From contig JAWLFI010000126.1 in assembly GCA_041685645.1 (NCBI GenBank), positions 1 through 7,510 on the forward strand: DNA of 7,510 bases, read 5' to 3'. Made by a program: the position numbers and the translations under genes. Shown here piece after piece: positions 1-5,618 of this stretch (position 1 is its first letter; every line of letters begins with the position of its first letter). Origin of the DNA: JAWLFI01 sp041685645 (GTDB lineage Bacteria; Bacteroidota; Bacteroidia; Chitinophagales; Saprospiraceae). Below the pieces are notes generated by a model, which was not told the DNA's origin, ran no database searches, and worked only from the letters and a program-made list of their open reading frames with translations.

Positions 1-71
1 AGCCCTACCTTAATCATCAACATTCTTTATCATAATGTTTATGAATCATGCGGCTTCAGATAAGCGGGATG

Positions 72-1109
72 TTACTTTTTAGGGACTATTTCGTTAACTG
101 TATTGCCAGCGAGCGAATAAACCTTTTCCATTTGCCCAGAAAGCAGAGGAGCTTTGACCCCTTGTTTGAGTTTTCGTGGGCTTTGGATTATCGTGGCAGC
201 GTCCCACAGCTCCTGGTCGATAAATGATTTCAGAATAGATCGGCCGCCTTCCACCATGAGATATCCTATTCCTCGAAGATGAATAATTTGGAGAATTTCC
301 TCGAGAGAACTATCCGGAGCGATCTGAACAAAATCATCGAAATGATTTTTTAAAGGATGCCCCTCATCTCCCATGCCCAGCGTAGTTCCCAAACTGGAAA
401 ACACTTTTAGGTTTGGGCTTCGAATTCTGCCTTTTCGGTCTAAAATTATCTTAGTTGGCTGTCCTCCCGGATCATACCGATTGTCCAGGCCGGGGTTATC
501 CACGAGAAGGGTGTCGGTTCCCACTAAAATAGCTTGCGCCCGTCCCCTGATTTTATGAGTAGTAAATTTCAAATAGCGATGGCTGATTGCTGTGGCTTCA
601 TTTGTCCTGGCGATAAAGCCATCATAAGATTGTGCCCATTTAATATGTACAAATGGCCGTTCCTTTTTCTGTTGTATTGAAAACGGTTGGAGTAGGACTT
701 GACATTCTTTTTCCAAAAGCCCTACAGATACGGGAATGCCTGCAGATTTAAGGAGGTCAATACCTCCTCCTTTTACTTTGGGATTGGGATCAATCATTCC
801 CACGACGACAGCACCGATATTTTGCTCTACCAGGGTGCGTGCACAGGAGGGTGTTTTTCCAATAATAGAACAGGGCTCCAGGGTTACGTAGAGAGTAGCC
901 TGGGGGAGAAGTGATTGCAAGCTTTCATCCACGTCTCTGAGTGCATTGATTTCAGCATGTGCCTTTCCGTACTCTCTATGCCAGCCTTCTCCGATGATTT
1001 TTTCTCCATGGACGATGACAGCTCCAACCTGAGGGTTACTTCGGGTAAAACTGTACCCTCTGCGGGCTAATTGAATCGCCCGCTGCATAAATTTTTTCTG
1101 AATTTTCAC
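72..1109 (-). CDS. ribD: Bifunctional riboflavin biosynthesis protein RibD (deaminase/reductase)
   Basis: RibD carries out two successive cytosolic steps of riboflavin synthesis: deamination of the pyrimidine intermediate made from GTP, then NADPH-dependent reduction of its ribose. The N-terminal zinc deaminase domain (about residues 1-145) shows HAE at 51-53 and PCSIIGKTPSC at 79-89, giving zinc ligands H51, C80 and C89 and the proton-shuttling E53. The reductase domain (about 150-345) shows KWAQSYDGFIA at 157-167, ILVGTDTLLVDNP at 194-206 and VEGG at 286-289. At 345 residues it is full length for the family. The GTG start is preferred over the ATG at codon 8 because the family has a few residues ahead of the conserved FMQRAIQLA helix. 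The start overlaps the upstream desulfurase stop by one base (TAGTG), so translation is probably coupled. Odd point: the His usual after PCS in this family (PCSHxGxTPPC) is Ile here. Confidence 0.95.
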   Translation of the reverse strand: MKIQKKFMQRAIQLARRGYSFTRSNPQVGAVIVHGEKIIGEGWHREYGKAHAEINALRDVDESLQSLLPQATLYVTLEPCSIIGKTPSCARTLVEQNIGAVVVGMIDPNPKVKGGGIDLLKSAGIPVSVGLLEKECQVLLQPFSIQQKKERPFVHIKWAQSYDGFIARTNEATAISHRYLKFTTHKIRGRAQAILVGTDTLLVDNPGLDNRYDPGGQPTKIILDRKGRIRSPNLKVFSSLGTTLGMGDEGHPLKNHFDDFVQIAPDSSLEEILQIIHLRGIGYLMVEGGRSILKSFIDQELWDAATIIQSPRKLKQGVKAPLLSGQMEKVYSLAGNTVNEIVPKK

Positions 1110-2242
1110 TAGCTCAGAATTTCCTTGATGCAGTTTAAGGTATAGTCGATTTCCTCTGAGGTATTGTAGCGTGAAAAGGAAAATCGAACGGCCATGCCTT
1201 CTGTTTCGTCTAGAATTTCCCGTATGACATGAGAGCCTTGATTAGCTCCGGAACTACAAGCACTGCCACCGGAGACAGCAATGCCCTTCACATCAAGATA
1301 CATTAAAAACATATCGCTTTTTGGGTGAGGTGGAAATTTGACATTCAGTACCGTTGATAGGCATTCGGAATCCTCTTCGGGACCATTGAATGAAATCTCG
1401 GAATTGTAGGAAAGCAATCCTTTTTTGAGTTGGGTCTTCAGCGCTAATATGTGATTTTGATCTTCCTCACTTCTCTCCTGTGCCATCTCAAGCGCCTTAG
1501 CCATGCCCACAATACCCGCAACATTCTCAGTGCCGGCTCTCATGTTCCTTTCCTGCGATCCTCCATCTATGAAGGGTTCAACTATAGCTTCCTGATTCAT
1601 ATAAAGGAACCCAATGCCTTTGGGGCCGTGGAATTTATGAGCAGAGCCGGACATGAAATGTATGGGATGATGATTCACATCTATTGGATAGTGTGCTACC
1701 GTCTGTACCGTATCTGAATGAAAAAAGGCACCGTGTTTTTTACAAAGTGCGGAAATAGCGGCTACATCTTGCAGTGTTCCAATTTCATTGTTGGCATGCA
1801 TTACACTCACCATGATTTTATCTCCCTGATATTTTTCGAGAAGGGTTTCAAGATGACCTAAGCTGATTCTACCCTTGGAATCAACAGTCAGGAAATCCGT
1901 GCTGATCTGACTGTGCTTTACAATGCGTTCAATGGAATGGAGCACACAATGGTGTTCTATGGGGCTGCTAATGATGTGTTGCACTCCAAGATCTCTTACA
2001 GCGCATTTTAATGCCATATTATTGGACTCAGTCCCTCCGGAAGTAAAAAAAATCTCTCCAATGGAAGCTCCGAAGTGTTGAGCAATAGTCTTTCGCGATT
2101 TTTCTATTGCCGTTCGCCCTTTTCTTCCAAAATCGTGAATGGAAGAGGGGTTGCCAAAATCGTTTTTTAGAGAGTTTAGCATCACCTCAATGACTTCGGA
2201 GTGGAGGGGCGTTGAGGCAGCATTGTCCAAATAAATACTCAT
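1109..2242 (-). CDS. Class I (NifS/IscS-type) cysteine desulfurase
   Basis: A PLP enzyme that converts cysteine to alanine and hands the sulfur, as a persulfide, to Fe-S cluster assembly or thiolation pathways in the cytosol. All expected elements are present in 377 residues: LDNAAST at 5-11, SGGTESNN at 68-75, the cofactor-stacking His in IEHH (H97), NNEIGT at 151-156, D177 and Q180 in HSDTVQ, the Schiff-base lysine K203 in SAHKFHGPKG, RAGTEN at 235-240 and the persulfide cysteine C329 in GGSACSSGA. The long loop around C329 marks class I rather than the SufS-like class II. The ATG start gives the usual MSIYLDNAAS beginning. It lies 26 nt after glmM and overlaps ribD by one base, so it is probably the middle gene of an operon. 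No IscU, SufBCD or thiolase gene is adjacent, so whether it serves Fe-S clusters or tRNA thiolation is open; I therefore give no symbol. Confidence 0.95.
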   Translation of the reverse strand: MSIYLDNAASTPLHSEVIEVMLNSLKNDFGNPSSIHDFGRKGRTAIEKSRKTIAQHFGASIGEIFFTSGGTESNNMALKCAVRDLGVQHIISSPIEHHCVLHSIERIVKHSQISTDFLTVDSKGRISLGHLETLLEKYQGDKIMVSVMHANNEIGTLQDVAAISALCKKHGAFFHSDTVQTVAHYPIDVNHHPIHFMSGSAHKFHGPKGIGFLYMNQEAIVEPFIDGGSQERNMRAGTENVAGIVGMAKALEMAQERSEEDQNHILALKTQLKKGLLSYNSEISFNGPEEDSECLSTVLNVKFPPHPKSDMFLMYLDVKGIAVSGGSACSSGANQGSHVIREILDETEGMAVRFSFSRYNTSEEIDYTLNCIKEILS

Positions 2243-2268
2243 ATGTGTATAGCTTTTTAGCGGCTTCT

Positions 2269-3663
2269 TTAACGATTGTATTCAATGATGTGTTCAAATT
2301 CTCTGCGTACTCTATTCGCTAAAGACCTGGCTTTTTCCTGAGTATTGTGCTCGGCATACAACCTCAGTATGGGTTCTGTATTGGAAGCTCTCAAGTGAAC
2401 CCATCCTTGATTGAATAAGATTTTAAGGCCATCGAAAGTAATACAATCATGACCTTTAAAGGCCTTTCTCAATTTGGTTAATAGTACATCTATATCGTAA
2501 CCTTTCGGAATATTGATCTTGTCTTTTATGATTTCATATCTGGGATAACGACTATAGATAGAACTCAGGCTTTTTTTTCGCTCAGCCATAAGCTGTAAGG
2601 TAAAGGTTAAGCCAATGAGTGCATCTCGCCCGTAATGGAGCGGTGGGTAAATTACTCCTCCATTTCCTTCCCCTCCGAGAATTGCATTCGTTTCTTTCAT
2701 TTTATTTACGACATTGACTTCACCTACGGCTGAAGATTGATAACTCCCTCCTTGAGATAAAATAAAGTCTTGAAGCGCCTTTGAAGATGAGAGATTGGAC
2801 ACAAAGTGCCCCTTTCCCTTTTTGGACAATACAAAATCAGCAGAAACCACCAGGGTGTATTCTTCTCCAATGTAATGTCCGGTTTCGTCCACTAGAGCCA
2901 GGCGATCTACATCGGGATCAACAGCGACACCTAAGTTGGCCTTTTTAGACGCAACGGCCTCCTTTAATTCAGTTAAATGATGAGAAAGAGGTTCGGGATT
3001 GTGAGCAAACTCGCCCGTCACATCGCCATTGATGATTTCATAGCTGCAGCCGAGTCGATCTAATAGACCTGGAATAGCTATAGCTCCGGTAGAGTTGACT
3101 GCATCGACGATGACGTGAAATTTTTGTTTTTGTATGGTTTCAGCATCGATAAGTTCGTCATCTAAAATAGCCTGGATGTGTTCTTCCAAAGCAGAATAGT
3201 GTTCCCGAATGCTTCCCCAGTGTTCAATGGCTCGAAAATCAAGATGATCGCTTTCGCTCAATGCGATAATTTCTTCCCCGGCTTTTTGGGACAAAAACTC
3301 ACCGCGGTGATTTAGAAGCTTGAGGGCATTCCATCCCATGGGATTGTGACTCGCCGTCAATACTATGCCTCCTTGAGCATTGAGTTGAATAACACTCATT
3401 TCTACCGTTGGGGTTGTGCTCAGACCTACATTCACAACCAGACAACCCATTGCTTTTAGGGTTTCAGCGACCAATGAATAAACATGCAGACCCGATTTTC
3501 TTCCGTCTCTACCCACCACAATGGTAGGAGGCGCCGAATATTTTGAGCGAATATACTGTCCGAATGCTGCAGTTGAGCGCACAATATCGATAGGTGTCAA
3601 ATTGCTTTGGGGCTTGCCACCTATAGTACCTCGAAAGCCGGAAATAGATTTAATAAGTGTCAA
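2269..3663 (-). CDS. glmM: Phosphoglucosamine mutase (alpha-D-phosphohexomutase family)
   Basis: Interconverts glucosamine-6-phosphate and glucosamine-1-phosphate on the route to UDP-GlcNAc for peptidoglycan and lipid A. Numbered from the TTG at 3663 (464 residues), the four family signatures are present: the phosphoserine loop TASHNP at 103-108 (catalytic S105), the Mg-binding loop DPDVDR at 249-254, the sugar-recognition loop GGEGNGG at 330-336 and the phosphate-binding loop RASNTEP at 425-431. The frame stays open to another TTG at 3708, but that adds 15 residues unlike the family, whereas 3663 gives TLIKSISGFRGTIGG directly after the initiator, the usual start in Bacteroidota. There is no in-frame ATG. 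A TAnnTTTG box at 3697-3704 would place transcription start between the two TTGs, supporting 3663. It heads the operon with the desulfurase and ribD. GlmM is preferred over phosphomannomutase on the sugar loop, but substrate is not proven by sequence. Confidence 0.9.
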   Translation of the reverse strand: MTLIKSISGFRGTIGGKPQSNLTPIDIVRSTAAFGQYIRSKYSAPPTIVVGRDGRKSGLHVYSLVAETLKAMGCLVVNVGLSTTPTVEMSVIQLNAQGGIVLTASHNPMGWNALKLLNHRGEFLSQKAGEEIIALSESDHLDFRAIEHWGSIREHYSALEEHIQAILDDELIDAETIQKQKFHVIVDAVNSTGAIAIPGLLDRLGCSYEIINGDVTGEFAHNPEPLSHHLTELKEAVASKKANLGVAVDPDVDRLALVDETGHYIGEEYTLVVSADFVLSKKGKGHFVSNLSSSKALQDFILSQGGSYQSSAVGEVNVVNKMKETNAILGGEGNGGVIYPPLHYGRDALIGLTFTLQLMAERKKSLSSIYSRYPRYEIIKDKINIPKGYDIDVLLTKLRKAFKGHDCITFDGLKILFNQGWVHLRASNTEPILRLYAEHNTQEKARSLANRVRREFEHIIEYNR

Positions 3664-3678
3664 AGTATTGTATATTTG
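3649..3678 (+). promoter_or_regulatory. Candidate promoter for the methyltransferase-PAP2 pair
   Basis: TTTA at 3649-3652, an 18-nt spacer and TATATTTG at 3671-3678 fit the Bacteroidota promoter pattern (TTTG, about 17-23 nt, TAnnTTTG), with one mismatch in the -33 element. Transcription would start near 3685, giving a leader of about 50 nt. The -33 element lies inside the first codons of glmM, and the -7 box is 18 nt from the opposing glmM -7 box, so the two promoters would be mutually exclusive if both are real. Confidence 0.35.
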
Positions 3679-3696
3679 AGGGTCATTAGATAAGGA

Positions 3697-3704
3697 CAAA
3701 ATTA
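3697..3704 (-). promoter_or_regulatory. Candidate -7 box for the glmM operon
   Basis: The minus strand reads TAATTTTG here, an exact fit to the Bacteroidota -7 consensus TAnnTTTG. It would start transcription near 3690, about 27 nt before the TTG at 3663. No clear TTTG -33 element is visible at the right spacing (only TTCC, 20 nt upstream), so the call rests on the -7 box and position. Confidence 0.35.
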
Positions 3705-3734
3705 CCAATTCTTTTACGATAAACGGAATTTGGA

Positions 3735-4481
3735 ATGGAGAGGCAGAAGGAATGGTTTACATCTTGGTTTGATTCCCCGTATTATCACATGCTGTACGAT
3801 CACAGAGATGGAGATGAAGCCCGGGGATTTCTGGAGCATTTACTCGATTATTTGGGACATCCCTCCCCGGCTCGAATTTTAGACGTCGGATGTGGAAAGG
3901 GCCGTTTTTCCCGCCTTTTAGCAGATAGAGGGCATTGCGTCACAGGCATTGACATTGCTTCCCAAAATATTGAATGCGCTCGGAAATTCACTCGCGATAA
4001 TCTTTTTTTCCTTCGTCATGATATGAGGGAACCCTTTCCGTTTTCGCAACAGTCTTTTGATTTTGTCTTCAATTTTTTTACGAGCTTCGGTTACTTTGAA
4101 ACCTGGAATGAGCATCAAGAAACCATTCAAAATATTGCAAATTGCTTGAAATATGAGGGGAAGTTTATAGTGGATTTCCTGAACATTCATAAAATCCAAA
4201 GACACATCATACCCGAGGAACGCATAAAAAAAGGGAATACCCTATTTTATATTGAACGCTATATCAGCGAAAACAAAATAATTAAGAAAGTCGTCGTTTG
4301 TCCTCAGGGAAAGCCTCCGATGGAATTTGTGGAACAAGTGCGAATGCTCAGCTTGTCCGATTTTGAAAAATTACTCAGCCACTCCTGCCTTCAGGTGTGC
4401 AATGTTTTTGGGGATTATTCACTATCTCCATTTCAGCCTCTGGAGTCAGAAAGACTCATTATTGAAACTAAAAAGGTGTAA
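3735..4481 (+). CDS. Class I SAM-dependent methyltransferase, substrate unknown
   Basis: A 248-residue cytosolic methyltransferase with a Rossmann-like core. Motif I is ILDVGCGKG at 48-56, which binds SAM. The acidic residue closing strand 2 is D73 in GID. HDMREPFPF at 95-103 and FDFVFNFFTSFGYF at 108-121 correspond to the later strands, and KYEGKFIVDFLN at 139-150 to strand 5. The N-terminal EWFTSWFDSPYYHMLY (6-21) precedes the core and, from memory, is typical of a group common in Bacteroidota genomes. No target-specific motif is recognised. The ATG at 3735 puts that N-terminal block at the usual distance from the start. The PAP2 gene begins 3 nt after the stop, so the two are almost surely co-transcribed. 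A membrane lipid or lipid-linked substrate is possible from this pairing, but that is only inference. Confidence 0.88.
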   Translation: MERQKEWFTSWFDSPYYHMLYDHRDGDEARGFLEHLLDYLGHPSPARILDVGCGKGRFSRLLADRGHCVTGIDIASQNIECARKFTRDNLFFLRHDMREPFPFSQQSFDFVFNFFTSFGYFETWNEHQETIQNIANCLKYEGKFIVDFLNIHKIQRHIIPEERIKKGNTLFYIERYISENKIIKKVVVCPQGKPPMEFVEQVRMLSLSDFEKLLSHSCLQVCNVFGDYSLSPFQPLESERLIIETKKV

Positions 4482-4484
4482 GGT

Positions 4485-5054
4485 ATGCTCGAATGGGATA
4501 TTTCTATATTTTATTGGATCAATCAGGAAGCCGTTAGCCCTTTCCTGGATCAAGTACTACCCACCTTGAGAGATGGTGGATTTTGGATTCCCTTTTATAT
4601 TGTTTTGTCTGTCATTGCTCTGATTCGTTATAAAATAAAGGCCCTGGTCTGGTTATTATTTTCTTTCCTCGTCGTGGGAATCAGCGATGGAATAAGTAAC
4701 TATGCGCTAAAAAAGCAAGTCGAGCGCGTTCGCCCTTGTCATCCTGACTCACCCGTTGATGCTAGATTGCTGGTCACCTGTGGAAGTGGATATAGCATGA
4801 ATTCTGCTCACGCAGCCAATCACATGAGTATGGCTATTTTCTTTTCTCTCAGTCTGTTTTATGGTCACTGGCTGGCTGTACTGCTACTTGTCCTTTGGGC
4901 TGTAAGCATTGGATATGCTCAGATCTATGTTGGAGTGCACTTCCCTTCAGATGTGTTTGTAGGGTTCGCCTTAGGCCTTATTGTGGGCCTATTGGGGATG
5001 CTTGCCTGGCGAAAATGGTGTGAAAAAATTTGGCCCAATGCTTTCAGGCCTTAA
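4485..5054 (+). CDS. PAP2-family membrane phosphatase
   Basis: An inner-membrane acid phosphatase of the PAP2 superfamily, acting on a lipid phosphate or diphosphate such as undecaprenyl diphosphate, phosphatidylglycerol phosphate or lipid A; which one cannot be told. In 189 residues there are about five hydrophobic helices (roughly 33-49, 53-69, 113-126, 129-145, 157-174). Motif 1 is K76-x6-R83-P84. Motif 2 is NSAH at 106-109, with the catalytic His H109 but Asn in place of the usual Pro. Motif 3 is AQIYVGVHFPSD at 145-156, keeping nucleophile H152 and partner D156 while the usual Ser-Arg pair is Ala-Gln. I recall the Ala-Gln form in other Bacteroidota PAP2 proteins, so activity is likely kept. 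The ATG lies 3 nt after the methyltransferase stop, with an AAGG just upstream that may aid initiation. Confidence 0.88.
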   Translation: MLEWDISIFYWINQEAVSPFLDQVLPTLRDGGFWIPFYIVLSVIALIRYKIKALVWLLFSFLVVGISDGISNYALKKQVERVRPCHPDSPVDARLLVTCGSGYSMNSAHAANHMSMAIFFSLSLFYGHWLAVLLLVLWAVSIGYAQIYVGVHFPSDVFVGFALGLIVGLLGMLAWRKWCEKIWPNAFRP

Positions 5055-5150
5055 AGTGCCTCATCATTAAAACTACTATCAAACCAAAAGTGATTGAATC
5101 CGAATCCCTAAATGACTCATGCAGTGAGGGGCATCACCCGAAAAATGCAA

Positions 5151-5279
5151 GCACTCTCAGCCCTTCGAGTCGAATCTCATTCTTATAATACTCTCCAAAA
5201 ATTGACTGGAGGTGCACTTCCAAATCAAGATACCCAAATTTGGTACTTCAGATTTGAATGAGTCCGAGGGGTAATGTGC
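5151..5279. other. Predicted branched structure: closed stem with two hairpins
   Basis: Nested inverted repeats fit together without conflict. GCAC 5151-5154 pairs with GTGC 5276-5279, CCCTTCG 5161-5167 with CGAGGGG 5265-5271 (one G-T wobble), and CTCATTC 5176-5182 with GAATGAG 5256-5262. Inside lie hairpin A (CTCCA 5193-5197 with TGGAG 5207-5211, 9-nt loop) and hairpin B. Hairpin B pairs CAAATC 5221-5226 with GATTTG 5251-5256, AAG 5227-5229 with CTT 5246-5248, and TACC 5231-5234 with GGTA 5242-5245, around a 7-nt loop. G5256 is claimed by both the closing stem and hairpin B. This could be a structured RNA, a DNA cruciform or relic of an element; the strand is undetermined. Pairing was found by eye, with no folding energy or conservation behind it. 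Confidence 0.35.
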
Positions 5280-5340
5280 AATTAAACAATTGTTATTCAA
5301 CAACTTGCCTAAATCTGCGACAATGTTTATGGTATAGTTT

Positions 5341-5535
5341 ACGAATTAAGCAAGCTATTGCGCCAGCTTAAGCTCGTGAAAGGAGGAGTAACCCACGTTT
5401 TGGAACCCTTTTATATGAAACCTACAGGTTCCAGCCCCACTATTTGCATTTGAGGGGATTGAAGTCCTGTCTTGGGATTCCGCTCGTACGGGTCTGTGGG
5501 GGAGCGGGGAGGTAACGAACCGCTCTACCCGGAAG
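5341..5535 (+). mobile_element. Probable group II intron relic or derived short RNA element
   Basis: The 3' end has the form of group II intron domains V and VI. The strongest part is a domain VI-like hairpin at 5498-5530. Before it, GCTCGTACGGGTCTG (5482-5496) resembles the 3' half of domain V, including the two-base bulge before ACGGG. Upstream come three more stem-loops: 5341-5377 (ACGA plus TTAAGC against GCTTAA plus TCGT), 5401-5433 (TGGAACC against GGTTCCA, 19-nt loop) and 5435-5457 (CCCC against GGGG). TTGCG at 5358 faintly recalls the GUGYG 5' end consensus. A complete ribozyme needs several hundred nucleotides and usually an encoded reverse transcriptase; neither fits here, so this would be a deleted copy or a small derivative. 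Boundaries are approximate. The alternative is an unrelated small RNA with a chance likeness. Confidence 0.4.
5498..5530 (+). other. Domain VI-like hairpin with bulged adenosine
   Basis: GGG 5498-5500 pairs with CCC 5528-5530. G5501 can wobble-pair with T5526, and GAGCGG 5502-5507 pairs perfectly with CCGCTC 5520-5525 around a 12-nt loop. The only unpaired base in the stem is A5527. That is the layout of group II intron domain VI, where a bulged A close to the 3' splice site is the branch point. The pairings are read directly from the sequence; the assignment to domain VI is inference. Confidence 0.45.
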
Positions 5536-5618
5536 ATTAGGATCATGCAATTTAGAGGCTAGATGGGATATGGCAATTCTATTTCTCTAGCTTTCTCAAG
5601 ATTAAGGAAGGTAGTACG

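Larger units (their letters stand above)
5055..5618. other. Convergent intergenic gap rich in inverted repeats
   Basis: A 564-bp gap between the 3' ends of the PAP2 gene (plus strand) and the PiT-like gene (minus strand). Both neighbours end here, so neither needs a promoter in it. No frame gives a recognisable protein; the longest plus-strand ATG frame I read is 49 codons (5112-5261), and the minus-strand frame at 5355-5546 runs across the structured element. Neither 3' end has a clear hairpin followed by a T-run. Besides the two structured blocks listed separately, there are perfect 10-bp palindromes CCAAATTTGG (5234-5243), AACAATTGTT (5285-5294) and AGCTTAAGCT (5365-5374). The first 95 nt and the last 80 nt show nothing I can name. 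Confidence 0.7.

Noticed and set aside
1..71. Possible 3' end of a plus-strand gene (an open frame ending at TAA 61-63, another at 33-35) or the start of a minus-strand gene after ribD
   Set aside because: At most 20 codons are visible and they match nothing I recognise, so no gene can be supported.
3918..4205. 95-codon minus-strand frame within the methyltransferase gene, and similar antisense frames inside ribD and the desulfurase
   Set aside because: They are antisense to genes with clear protein motifs and give no recognisable protein.
5041..5060. Terminator for the PAP2 gene (AGGC and GCCT around the stop codon)
   Set aside because: Only a 4-bp stem with an 8-nt loop and no following T-run.
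5141..5200. tRNA-like T-arm (TTCGAGTCGAATCTC) suggesting a tRNA remnant or attachment site
   Set aside because: The T-stem does not pair around a seven-base loop and no acceptor, D or anticodon arm can be placed.
5305..5338. TTGCCT and TATAGT as a promoter for the downstream structured element
   Set aside because: The spacer is 22 nt, wrong for a standard sigma-70 promoter, and the -10 region does not fit TAnnTTTG.
5341..5535. tmRNA, RNase P RNA, SRP RNA or a cobalamin/TPP riboswitch
   Set aside because: None of their conserved core sequences is present on either strand, and a riboswitch makes no sense between two convergent gene ends.
5355..5546. 63-codon minus-strand open frame
   Set aside because: It lies across the hairpins of the intron-like element, has no family resemblance and no ribosome binding site; better explained as a chance frame in structured, GC-richer DNA.
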